A stretch of 64,000 bases of DNA. Origin: Natronorubrum halophilum (GTDB lineage Archaea > Halobacteriota > Halobacteria > Halobacteriales > Natrialbaceae). The stretch is taken from positions 248,001 to 312,000 of the forward strand of contig NZ_QQTY01000001.1 in the NCBI RefSeq assembly GCF_003670115.1, read 5' to 3'. The notes under the pieces are model-generated. The model saw only the letters and a program-made list of their open reading frames with translations, was not told the DNA's origin and made no database searches. Position numbers and translations under genes: made by a program. Numbering within the stretch: position 1 is the first letter of the stretch; the number at the start of each line of letters is the position of its first letter. Of the stretch, positions 18,451 through 26,990 are shown piece by piece.

Positions 18451-19698
18451 CTACTCGGCCTCTGTATCGACCGGCTGTGTTTCATCGGACGACGATTCCT
18501 CGGCGTCGGAAGCCGTTTTGGCCGCCTCGTCTCCGGTCAACACGTCCGGCAGGAACCGGTCTTCGTGCGCCTCGATCGTGTCGTCGTACTCGCCTATCGT
18601 TCCGAGGACCTCCCTGACCCCCTCCTCGAACGTGGTCGACTGACCGTCGATCAGGTCGACGTACCGATCGTTCTCGATCTCCATCTTGTGGGTTTCGTCC
18701 TCCTCGCGGGGGTTTTCGAAGTGTTCGACGTCGACGTCGAGATCGAATTCACCGGCGACGTCGGCGATCGTCTCCGCGACTTCGACGATGCTGATCGCCC
18801 GCGTCACCTGATTGTAGACGACGTGATCGTCGGGTCTCTCCGCGGGATCGGAGAGGGCCAGTCGCGCCAACCCTTCGACGGCGTCCTCGAGCGCGATGAA
18901 GGGTTTGCGCTGCTCGCCCCGTCCGTAGACGGTCATCGGGTACTCGGCGACCGCCTGGGCGCAAAACCGGTGGGCGACCACGCCGAAGTAGTAGTCGAAG
19001 TCGAACCGGGTTGCCAGGCGCGGATCCGCGGCCGTCTCCTCGGTTTCGCTCCCGTACGTGATCGCCGTCCGAACGTCCGAGATCGGAATGTCGAACTGCG
19101 TGTGCGCGAGACGCATGTTGGCCGCGTCGTGGCTCTTGGTGAGGTGGTACCAGCTCCCGGCCATCGCGGGGAACGGAACCTCGTCGCGTTCGCCCTCGTG
19201 CTCCATCGTCGCCCCGCCTTCGGGGATCGGAAACTCGGGCGCGCCGTAGACGCCGGTCGTCGTCGTCTCGATGAAGTGCGTGTCCGTGAGTCCGTGTTCC
19301 TCGAGACCCCACAGCAGGTTCCGCGTCGCCTGCATGTTGTTGTGCTGGGTGTAGTTCGCTCGCTCGCCGTTGATCTGTGAGTACGGTGCCGACGGCTGTG
19401 CGGCGGTGTGGACGATCACCGACGGTTCGTGGATCGACAGCAAGCGGTCGACGGTCTCCGTATCGGTCAGGTCTCCCTCGATGAACGAGAGGTTCGCGCA
19501 TCCGTGTACCTCCTCGGCCGCCGCGAGACGCTCGGCCATCTCGGCCGCGGGCACGGCGCTCGTCGAACCGACGGAGTCGACCCACTCTCGTCTGGCGAGG
19601 GTGTCGACGAGAACCACCCGATCGGTCGTCCGCGTCGCGATTCGAAGTGCCGTCGGCCATCCGATGTATCCATCGGCTCCCGTAACGAGTACGGTCAT
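18451..19698 (-). CDS. UDP-sulfoquinovose synthase-like SDR (SQD1/Agl3 family)
   Basis: 415 aa. Residue patterns follow SQD1 throughout: TGADGYIGWPTAL, then HTAAQPSAPYSQI, RANYTQHNNMQATRNLLWG, ETTTTGVYGAPEFPIPEGG, the catalytic WYHLTK pair, and RFDFDYYFGVVAHRFCAQA. SQD1 makes UDP-sulfoquinovose from UDP-glucose and sulfite, and Sulfolobus Agl3 does so for N-glycans. A C-terminal acidic tail of about 35 residues is extra. Context (AglB, flippases, GTs) suggests a sulfonated sugar in a surface glycan or glycolipid, which is inference. It is first in a three-SDR operon. Confidence 0.85.
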   Translation of the reverse strand: MTVLVTGADGYIGWPTALRIATRTTDRVVLVDTLARREWVDSVGSTSAVPAAEMAERLAAAEEVHGCANLSFIEGDLTDTETVDRLLSIHEPSVIVHTAAQPSAPYSQINGERANYTQHNNMQATRNLLWGLEEHGLTDTHFIETTTTGVYGAPEFPIPEGGATMEHEGERDEVPFPAMAGSWYHLTKSHDAANMRLAHTQFDIPISDVRTAITYGSETEETAADPRLATRFDFDYYFGVVAHRFCAQAVAEYPMTVYGRGEQRKPFIALEDAVEGLARLALSDPAERPDDHVVYNQVTRAISIVEVAETIADVAGEFDLDVDVEHFENPREEDETHKMEIENDRYVDLIDGQSTTFEEGVREVLGTIGEYDDTIEAHEDRFLPDVLTGDEAAKTASDAEESSSDETQPVDTEAE

Positions 19699-20064
19699 GG
19701 TATAGTGACTCGAGTCGTGAGTAAGTAACAAAAGTCCCCTGTTCGTTCAGCGATTGTACGGGAACCGTACTTTCGGCGGCGAAGTTTTCCGTCAGGTACA
19801 ATCCGATTACCCGGCCCGTAACGCCTTCGACGAACGGAGTCGTTCGGTCGCCGGCGGACGCCACACGGCGGACCCTATTTGCGCTCGCCGACACCGTTTA
19901 CAGAATGAAAACTGTTGACTCGAGGCGACCGATCACGGCCGAGCGCAACTCACGACGGTGCTACGAGGGCTTACTTCATGCCAATATACGGAACACTTGG
20001 CGACAACCGAACGTTTCTCCGAGGGGTTAATATTCGATACCGAGTTACTCAGAACTCGAGTACC
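19699..20064. other. Intergenic region between divergent genes
   Basis: Contains the leftward promoter of the SDR operon (AT-rich TATAGTGACT immediately upstream of the start at 19698) and, on the right, TTAATATTCG near 20027, a candidate TATA for the small ORF at 20065. I see no further gene in it. Confidence 0.5.
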
Positions 20065-20193
20065 ATGGGTACAGAGAAACAGCAGAGTGAAGACGGAGAC
20101 CGACAACACTCCGACCACCTCTCGAATGTCGACGACGGATGCGGCTGCACCGAAATCTGGGAACGCCTCAGCGAGATCCGGGCGTCCGAGTAG
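20065..20193 (+). CDS. Small Cys-containing acidic haloarchaeal protein
   Basis: 42 aa, strongly acidic and ending DDGCGCTEIWERLSEIRASE, with a C-x-C pair and an amphipathic C-terminal helix. A TTAATA element about 34 bp upstream suits transcription of this ORF. Short proteins with a D-G-C-G-C-x-E-I-W-like end are, to my recollection, recurrent in haloarchaeal genomes, but I cannot verify this here. A possible metal- or redox-linked role is guesswork. Confidence 0.5.
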   Translation: MGTEKQQSEDGDRQHSDHLSNVDDGCGCTEIWERLSEIRASE

Positions 20194-20584
20194 TCAGTCT
20201 CCGGAGTTGGAACTGGTCTCGAACCATCGAACGTCGCGCCGAGGTCGGCCTCGATGTCGCCGTTGAACGCGGCTTATTCACCAGGACGTCGCACACTCCG
20301 TTTCGAAGCTCTCAGTTCCGTTCCGCGCCGAGTTCCGATCCGCGTCGGTCGCTTGTCGCACGAGCAACAGCCGCCCCACCGTGAGCGTCCGTTCGTGATA
20401 GCGGTAGCCCACGACGAACGACGCGCCGTTTTCGAGCGCGCGACGGCGTTCGATCCGCGGGTTCGACCACCCCGATAACAAGGGATTATTCGCGAGTTTC
20501 GCGTTCGACAACCGTCGCTAACGAGCCGTCCCAAACACATCGGAACGAAAAAGTTTATTCTTCGATCACAGAAATCAGATCGCG
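20194..20584. other. Intergenic region, no supported gene
   Basis: About 390 bp. Short frames exist on the minus strand (for example 20278-20511), but they lack a recognisable family and a promoter; this may be a decayed gene. The right end carries the promoter of the next gene. Confidence 0.4.
20554..20559 (+). promoter_or_regulatory. TATA-like box of the second AglG-like gene
   Basis: TTTATT after an A-run ends 25 bp before the ATG at 20585, giving a near-leaderless transcript. Confidence 0.45.
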
Positions 20585-21544
20585 ATGAAGGTCTCCGTCG
20601 TCATCTGTACCTACGCAATGGATCGCTACGACGTGTTCTCCAAATGCGTCGACAGCGTCCTCGCCCAGACGTACGATCCACTCGAGGTCGTCATCGTGGT
20701 CGACGGGAACGACGACGTCTTCGATCGTGTCCGTACCGATTACGCCGCTCACGACACGGTGAACGTACACTGTAACGATGTGAATCAGGGCATCTCCTAC
20801 AGTCGGACTCGAGGCGCCGAACTCGCGACCGGCGACGTCGTGGCGTTCATCGACGACGACGCCGTCGCCGAGGACGACTGGGTGGCACAACTGGCTCGAA
20901 TGTACGACGAAACCGATGCGGTCGCCGTCGGCGGCCACGCCAAACCGGATTGGGTTACCGAAAAACCGGACTTTTTCCCCGAAGAGTTCTACTGGCTCGT
21001 CGGCTGCGACGAACGCGGGATGGGCGAGCACATGGAGGAGTTGCGGAACACGTACGGCTCGAACATCTCGTTTCGCCGGGAGGTGTTCTTGAACGTCGGC
21101 GGCTACGACGAGAACACGGGTCGACACGGCGATCGACACATCCAGGCCCACGAAGCGCCGGTCTGTATCCGGATGGCGAACAAGTACGGGAAGGGCGTGG
21201 TGTACAACACGGAGGCCGTGGTACACCACAAACTGTTCGACTATCGCGGCGACTTCCGGTGGCTCGTGTTCCGGTCGTTCTGGCAGGGCTACTCGAAGCG
21301 GATCATGGACCTGCTGCTGCCCGAGGCGTCGGGTGATAAAAACCAGTATCTGAAACGACTCATGCTCGAGTTCGTTCCGTCTCGCTTGTCGGATCTCGTG
21401 CGGAAGCCGTCGGGACCGAAGGCGAAACAGTTGGTGTCGATTCTGGTCTTCACCGCGGCGGTCGGGTTTGGGTATCTATACGGGCTTCTCGAGGTGGAGC
21501 GCTCGGAGTTGACCGCCGATCGTGAGGCTGTGGCAGAGGTCTAA
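20585..21544 (+). CDS. AglG-like family 2 glycosyltransferase, second copy
   Basis: 319 aa, a clear paralog of the gene at 5513. It shares the VSVVICTYAMDRYDVF start, VVIVVDGNDDV, the FIDDDAVAEDDW motif, FFPEEFYWLVG, SFWQGYSKRIMDLLLP and the C-terminal membrane helix VFTAAVGFGYLYGLL. Two copies in one island suggest two hexuronic-acid steps or two separate glycans. It is monocistronic, facing a convergent GT gene. Confidence 0.88.
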   Translation: MKVSVVICTYAMDRYDVFSKCVDSVLAQTYDPLEVVIVVDGNDDVFDRVRTDYAAHDTVNVHCNDVNQGISYSRTRGAELATGDVVAFIDDDAVAEDDWVAQLARMYDETDAVAVGGHAKPDWVTEKPDFFPEEFYWLVGCDERGMGEHMEELRNTYGSNISFRREVFLNVGGYDENTGRHGDRHIQAHEAPVCIRMANKYGKGVVYNTEAVVHHKLFDYRGDFRWLVFRSFWQGYSKRIMDLLLPEASGDKNQYLKRLMLEFVPSRLSDLVRKPSGPKAKQLVSILVFTAAVGFGYLYGLLEVERSELTADREAVAEV

Positions 21545-21580
21545 TGGTCTCGGATTGTCGTCGCGGTGAGTGGGCTTCGC

Positions 21581-22492
21581 TTACTGCTCGAGTCGCGGGA
21601 TCCCATCTTCGAGGTCCGGCTCTCGATTGCCGATGAGGTACTCTCGGTAGTAGCCCAGGCCGCGGACGCCGGTGAGGGTTCTCGAGAGCGCGCCGAACGC
21701 GAGACGCTCACCGCGCGGGAGGTTGTGATCTGGGGACTTGATACCGCTCGGTCGAGGCGGAATGCTGGGTGTACCGTAGCGGGCGGGATGATAGCGCTGG
21801 AGCTGGCAGAGGCCGCGACCGACACGGAGATCTTTCTTGACGAGCGCTTGCAGCGAGTTTCGCGTCGGGTGAAACATGGTGACGTCCTCGGCGAAGTGCA
21901 TGTCGTAGCTCGCCTCGTGGACCCGATTGCCGAACTCCTTGTCACCGCCGGAGACGAGTCGATAGTCGAACAGACCGACATCCTCGAAGACTTCGCGGCG
22001 GACGAAGAGACAGCAGGTCGGGGCGAAGTGCTGGCGCTCGATGTATTGTTCGATGGGGAAGCCAGTGTGGTGATCGTAGCGGGCCGCGAGTGTCGGGCTT
22101 TCTGGGAGGATGAGGTCGACGTTGCAGCCCATGTAGTCGGCGTCTGTGGTTTGGAAGGTTTCGAGGGCGGACTCGAGCCAGTCTTCGGGGACGGTCATAT
22201 CCGCGTCGACGAACGCGAGGATATCACCGGTTGACGTCTGAATGCCAGTGTTTCGAGCGGCGTACGAGCCCTGCCGCTTGGCCTCGACCAGTACCCGTGC
22301 ATTGTCGACGTCATCAAGACGTTCCTCAACAACCGTTTGCGTCCGGTCTGACGAGCCGTTGTCTACGACCAGTAGTTCGTACTCGTCTCCGGGAAGCGAC
22401 TGCGAGCGCAACGATGCGATCGTTGTCGCAACTCCGTCTGGATCGTTGTAGACGGGAACGATAAGTGAGATTTCGGCCGATGAGGGATTCAT
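21581..22492 (-). CDS. Family 2 glycosyltransferase
   Basis: 303 aa from the ATG at 22492 (an in-frame ATG three codons earlier, at 22501, is equally possible). GT-A signatures are ISLIVPVYNDPDGVATTIASL, LLVVDNGSSDRT, GSYAARNTGI and FVDADMTVPEDW. The middle contains CCLFVRREVFEDVGLFD, an acceptor-side feature of many polysaccharide GTs. No C-terminal TM helix is seen. Codon use is less GC-rich at third positions than in the 5-19 kb genes. Substrate unknown. Confidence 0.87.
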   Translation of the reverse strand: MNPSSAEISLIVPVYNDPDGVATTIASLRSQSLPGDEYELLVVDNGSSDRTQTVVEERLDDVDNARVLVEAKRQGSYAARNTGIQTSTGDILAFVDADMTVPEDWLESALETFQTTDADYMGCNVDLILPESPTLAARYDHHTGFPIEQYIERQHFAPTCCLFVRREVFEDVGLFDYRLVSGGDKEFGNRVHEASYDMHFAEDVTMFHPTRNSLQALVKKDLRVGRGLCQLQRYHPARYGTPSIPPRPSGIKSPDHNLPRGERLAFGALSRTLTGVRGLGYYREYLIGNREPDLEDGIPRLEQ

Positions 22493-22721
22493 ACGCTTCA
22501 TTCGGCGGAATGGTCTGAAAAAATCACCGTTACTGCGGGTATACGGGAAGCGAGTTCATACCGACTGCGTTCCACGGACTAGTCGGGATACCTCAATAGT
22601 ATCGTTCCGGCCGGAAATAACCGTCAACAGATCAGCAGCGGCCAATCTGCAAGTTTTCGTGATCCTAGGGATACGTCAAATCGATACATACTTTCCTGTC
22701 GAACGGAATTCTTACCGTTAT

Positions 22722-24149
22722 ATGTCCTCTCCGAACGTGCTCTTGATTGTTCTTGATAGCGTTCGTGCCCGAAACACCAGTCTTCACGGGCATCACTGCG
22801 AGACGACACCTGTTCTCGACCGCTTCGCAGAGGGGGCGACTCGGTATACGCAGGCTCGCGCACCCGGAATTCACAGTATTACCAGTCACATCAGTCTGTT
22901 CACCGGCCACGCCGTTGCACAGCATCGAGCGACCGACCACGGCGTCTCGCTCAAGTCGGGCCACACTGTCTGGGAGACGCTGGTCGAACAGTACGACTAC
23001 GAAACCGGACTCTTCACGCCGAATTCGATCGTCTCTGAATCGTCGAATCTCGCGGAGTTCTTCGAACATTTAGTTGGCCCGAAACGCCGGATCGAGGCAT
23101 TCCCCGAAGCGATCTCGCCCCAGGACGTTTCGGGTAATCCGTCCTACGTCGAATACGTCGCTGAGTGTCTCCGTGATGACCGACCGCTCCGATCGATCTG
23201 GAACGGGCTTGCTCGCTTGACCGAATCCGGATCGCTCGCGCACTCACCGTCCAAAGAACACGGCGGTATCTATACGGACGAATTGCTCGAGTGGATCGAT
23301 AATCGGACCGGACCGTGGGCGGCCTGTCTTAACCTGATGGATGCTCACTATCCCTATGTTCCGGACGACAAGTACAATCGATGGGGGGGACAGAAACTCC
23401 GGGCAATTCAAGACGACATTCCAGATGGTCCGCTCGTCAACGCCGGCTTCTTCGAGGACAGGCCGTGGTGGCAACTCGCGGTCCTCGAGACGATGTACGA
23501 CGGCTGTATCAGACAGGCTGATGCACATATCGGCAAGTTGTTGACGGGACTTCACGATCGCAACGCGTTCGATGATACCCTGATCGTTGTGACAAGTGAT
23601 CACGGTGAAGGGTTCGGCGAGTTGAGCGTCGTCTCGCCCGGCGTGCGACTCGTCGATCATAACTGGGGGATTGATGAAGCGTTAACACACGTCCCGTTGG
23701 TCGTCAAGCACCCTGATCAACGGAACGGCGAGGAAATCACTGACCCAGTTTCGCTCGCCGCGTTCCCGTCGGTCGCCGAGCGGATGGTCGAGGGTGAGAG
23801 TAGACCATCATTTGTATCCGACAGGCCGGTCCTGACGACTTGCTATCGCCTCAAGGAACCCGACGAGTCGCTATCGATCCCTCGAGAGGACCAAGAGACG
23901 TACCTCGGTCCGTGGCACGCCCGCTATCGGACGGCTGACCAAGGAGTCGAGAAAGACGTTCATCACCGGGGAGCCGAGATGACCGTTCACGCACCCGATT
24001 CACGGTCGTCCTACAAGCGTTCACGCGAACCGGCGACCGACACCGTCGAATCGACGATTGCCTCTCTTGAACAGATAGATATCGTGGCTGGCGAGCAAGA
24101 TATTTCGGACGACGTCGAAACCCGTCTCGAAGAACTCGGTTACCGATAA
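22722..24149 (+). CDS. Sulfatase-superfamily protein, Ser at the nucleophile position
   Basis: 475 aa from MSSPNVLLIVLDSVRARNTS; the frame continues upstream but with no family-like residues. Superfamily metal motifs include LDSVRA at the N-terminus and VTSDHGEGFGE near residue 290, with NLMDAHYPYVPDD between. At the C-x-P-x-R position the sequence is SITSHISLFTG: Ser for Cys, no Pro, His for Arg. A formylglycine sulfatase is therefore unlikely, and a phosphotransferase or phosphatase is possible. It is first in a run with flippase, GT61 and a close paralog at 26991. Confidence 0.82.
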   Translation: MSSPNVLLIVLDSVRARNTSLHGHHCETTPVLDRFAEGATRYTQARAPGIHSITSHISLFTGHAVAQHRATDHGVSLKSGHTVWETLVEQYDYETGLFTPNSIVSESSNLAEFFEHLVGPKRRIEAFPEAISPQDVSGNPSYVEYVAECLRDDRPLRSIWNGLARLTESGSLAHSPSKEHGGIYTDELLEWIDNRTGPWAACLNLMDAHYPYVPDDKYNRWGGQKLRAIQDDIPDGPLVNAGFFEDRPWWQLAVLETMYDGCIRQADAHIGKLLTGLHDRNAFDDTLIVVTSDHGEGFGELSVVSPGVRLVDHNWGIDEALTHVPLVVKHPDQRNGEEITDPVSLAAFPSVAERMVEGESRPSFVSDRPVLTTCYRLKEPDESLSIPREDQETYLGPWHARYRTADQGVEKDVHHRGAEMTVHAPDSRSSYKRSREPATDTVESTIASLEQIDIVAGEQDISDDVETRLEELGYR

Positions 24150-24211
24150 GTCATGATTTCGAACACGACCCGGACTATCATCAAGCGAGCGGGTGGCGAG
24201 GTGGTGCGTGG

Positions 24212-25648
24212 ATGAGAGTCGGTCAACAGTCATTCGTCTACTTCCTTGCGAAGAACGCTGCGTACGTCGTCTCATTTCTGGCAGTGGTCTATTTCGCACG
24301 GCTCGTCGATCCGAGTACGCTCGGCATCTACTACGTCGTCATCGGACTCCTCTCCTGGTTACAGCTCCCCGGAAACATGGGAATCTCGTCAGCTATCAAA
24401 AAGCGGGTCAGCGAGGGGACCGACGCCAACGAACACATCACGGCAGGCATCATCGTCATCGGTACGCTGTTCGTCGTTACGGCGGGATTGCTGTTCGCGT
24501 TTAGTGAGTACGTAACGGCGTACATCGGTGCCGACGTGACGGAATATCTCGTCTTGTTACTATTCGCGGGCCTCAGTTATTCGATCGTTCAGGCCGTGCT
24601 TGAGGGCAGACAACTTGTTCACGTCTCTGGACTGCTCTTCCCGGTCAAAGTCGGCGGTAGAAGTCTTTTGCAGATTTCATTCGTGATCGCCGGATTCGGA
24701 CTCGTCGGAATGCTTGCCGGATTCGCCATCGGCGTCCTCGCGGCCGCCGTGCTGGGAGCGACTGTATTGACGCTCCGACTCCGGCGACCAGCCAGACGAC
24801 ACTTCAAAAATATTGGCTCCTTCGCCAAGTACTCGTGGCTCGGTTCGGTTCAATCGCGGACATTCAACTGGATCGACATACTCCTCCTGAACGTCTTCGT
24901 CTCCAGCGCACTCGTCGGTTCGTACTCCGTCGCATGGAACGTCGCCGCGTTTCTCAATACGTTCGGCGTGTCGGTCAGCAGATCTATTTTTCCGGAGATC
25001 AGTAAATTATCGACTGACAACAGTATTGATTCGACGACCCACTTGATCGAAGACGCGCTCTCGTACGCGGGACTGATGCTAATCCCCGGATTTATCGGCG
25101 GACTACTCATCGGTGACCGGGTAATACGATTGTACGGGGCAGAGTACGTCACTGGAACGGCAGTTCTCGGGATCCTGATCGCAGCCTGTCTGGTTAACGG
25201 CTACCAGCGACAACTTCTGACGACATTCAACGCGCTTGATCGCCCCAATCTGGCATTTCGCGTCAACGCGGTCTTCGTCGCGAGCAACGTCGTACTCAAT
25301 GTCGTGTTCATCACCCAGTTCGGATGGATCGGAGCGGCGTACGCAACATTGCTCACCGTTTCCGTCGCAACGTGTGCGTCGTTCATGCTCCTCTCTCGGC
25401 TCGTTACATTCTCCGTTCCAGTCACAGAAATCGCACGCCAGTGGATCGCTGCGATCGCAATGGGCATCGTCATCTACGTCGTGGAGCCGATGGTTTCCCC
25501 GCTCGAGGGAGCAATCCCATTCGGTACTACCGTCGGGACGATCATTCTCGTAGCGATCGGTGCGTCCATCTATTTCCTCACACTGATCGGAATCTCGAGA
25601 GAATTTCGGACGACCGTCGAACAGAACCTACCCGTAGACGAACCGTGA
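24212..25648 (+). CDS. Oligosaccharide flippase (Wzx/AglR-like), second copy
   Basis: 478 aa with about 12-14 hydrophobic segments. The N-terminus (MRVGQQSFVYFLAKNAAYVVSFLAVVYFARLVDPSTLGIYY) parallels the flippase at 14101, as does KYSWLGSVQSRTFNWIDILLLNVFV. It follows the sulfatase-like gene by 62 bp and precedes GT61 by 49 bp. It probably exports the lipid-linked glycan made by this sub-cluster. Confidence 0.87.
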   Translation: MRVGQQSFVYFLAKNAAYVVSFLAVVYFARLVDPSTLGIYYVVIGLLSWLQLPGNMGISSAIKKRVSEGTDANEHITAGIIVIGTLFVVTAGLLFAFSEYVTAYIGADVTEYLVLLLFAGLSYSIVQAVLEGRQLVHVSGLLFPVKVGGRSLLQISFVIAGFGLVGMLAGFAIGVLAAAVLGATVLTLRLRRPARRHFKNIGSFAKYSWLGSVQSRTFNWIDILLLNVFVSSALVGSYSVAWNVAAFLNTFGVSVSRSIFPEISKLSTDNSIDSTTHLIEDALSYAGLMLIPGFIGGLLIGDRVIRLYGAEYVTGTAVLGILIAACLVNGYQRQLLTTFNALDRPNLAFRVNAVFVASNVVLNVVFITQFGWIGAAYATLLTVSVATCASFMLLSRLVTFSVPVTEIARQWIAAIAMGIVIYVVEPMVSPLEGAIPFGTTVGTIILVAIGASIYFLTLIGISREFRTTVEQNLPVDEP

Positions 25649-25697
25649 TAAGAAACATTCCGATACATATTACTCATCGTCGCCGGATATCCCCAGC

Positions 25698-26897
25698 GTG
25701 AACCTGCTTCGACGCGCGTTTCGGAAGTACCGGATATCGGGTATCAGACCCGTCATCTCGGAGGCACAGACACTCATCTATCGCGACCGGATTCTGTCCG
25801 ACCTGTTCGTCGAACGCTGGTTCGACCGGCTCAAGGCGGAGGGACGACTACTCACGAGGCCGGCACTTCGTGATCAAGCCGAGTGGACAGTGGGCCCGGC
25901 ACCGCCGAACTCGGAAATCGTCCAGAAAGGGAGCTTGAATATCGGAGAGCCGTTCGCGAACAAGGAGACGAAAGCACTCACCGAACCGGCCGTGGCATCG
26001 TTCCCTAACGGTCGACTACTCGGTCCAGTAGGACTGGGAATGACTGAGGACGGAAACCTAATTACGGACACGATCGCACGACCGGAGAATACGGTTCGTC
26101 GAATCACCATCGGAATCGGGTCTCTCGCGGCCGAGAACGGGGTTCGTCAGACCCGGTCGACGTTGTTCGGAACCGGTCCCGAACCGACACGGCAGGTCGA
26201 GCGAGCGAGCGCAATTCTCCCCCTTTGGAACAACTACTACCACTGGACGGTCGAGTGTCTCCCCCGGCTCCGCTCACTCGAACAGTATGCAGCCGAGACC
26301 GGAACGAGACCGACCGTCTTCGTTCCGTCAGATATGTCTGGGTGGATGCTCGAGTGGCTCTCGATTCTCGGCTGGGAAACGCACATCGAACCGCTCCCGA
26401 ACGAGACCGTCGAAGCGGAGCAGTTAGTCGTAACGTCACACCCTGAACCGATCCCGGCAGACTGCATGTGGCTTCGTGAACGCGGATTCGAGGCCGCCGA
26501 CTGGGACGATGACGGTTCGAGCTCACGCCGGGTTTATATATCGCGGGCCGACGCGACCAGACGTCGAGTGAGCAATCGCTCTCGACTGGACCCGCTTCTC
26601 GAGGAGTTTGGGTTCGAATCCTACGTCCTCGGAGAGCTCACGGTTGCCGAACAGATTGGCCTGTTTTCCGAGGCCGAAATCGTTCTCGCACCACACGGTG
26701 CGGGTCTCACGAACGTCGTCTTTGGTAGGGACCTCTCCGTCGTCGAATTGTTCGGACCGAAGAAGAACACGACATTCTACCGGCTCTCGGACCTGTGCGG
26801 TCACGAGTATCGATCGCTCGAGTGCCCCTCAGACGGACTCGATATCGACGTCGATCTGGATGTACTACGAACAGTACTGGAGGACGTTACGGCATAA
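25698..26897 (+). CDS. Glycosyltransferase family 61 (DUF563)-like protein
   Basis: 399 aa from a GTG start. The GT61 pattern is visible: an ILPLWNNYYHWTVECLPRL segment, later RRVYISRADATRRRVSN, EEFGFESYVLGELTVAEQIGLFSEAEIVLAPHGAGLTNVVF and VELFGP. The HGAGLTN motif is the family hallmark. GT61 members include xylosyl-, arabinosyl- and GlcNAc-transferases. Here it would add one sugar in the acquired-looking sub-cluster 22.7-28.4 kb. Confidence 0.85.
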   Translation: MNLLRRAFRKYRISGIRPVISEAQTLIYRDRILSDLFVERWFDRLKAEGRLLTRPALRDQAEWTVGPAPPNSEIVQKGSLNIGEPFANKETKALTEPAVASFPNGRLLGPVGLGMTEDGNLITDTIARPENTVRRITIGIGSLAAENGVRQTRSTLFGTGPEPTRQVERASAILPLWNNYYHWTVECLPRLRSLEQYAAETGTRPTVFVPSDMSGWMLEWLSILGWETHIEPLPNETVEAEQLVVTSHPEPIPADCMWLRERGFEAADWDDDGSSSRRVYISRADATRRRVSNRSRLDPLLEEFGFESYVLGELTVAEQIGLFSEAEIVLAPHGAGLTNVVFGRDLSVVELFGPKKNTTFYRLSDLCGHEYRSLECPSDGLDIDVDLDVLRTVLEDVTA

Positions 26898-26961
26898 GTA
26901 TGGAGAACACATGGCCCACGAACGACCTTCGACCGATGACGAACCGGTAGCTCCGTTAGCG

Positions 26962-26967
26962 TTATAC
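26962..26967 (+). promoter_or_regulatory. TATA box of the third sulfatase-like gene
   Basis: TTATAC ends 23 bp before the ATG at 26991, suggesting this gene has its own promoter despite the tight arrangement. Confidence 0.4.
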
Positions 26968-26990
26968 TACCCGGCTAAAGAGAGGACCGC

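Noticed and set aside
20278-20511. 77-codon minus-strand ORF between the microprotein and the AglG-like gene
   Set aside because: No promoter, no family resemblance and overlap with promoter DNA of the next gene.
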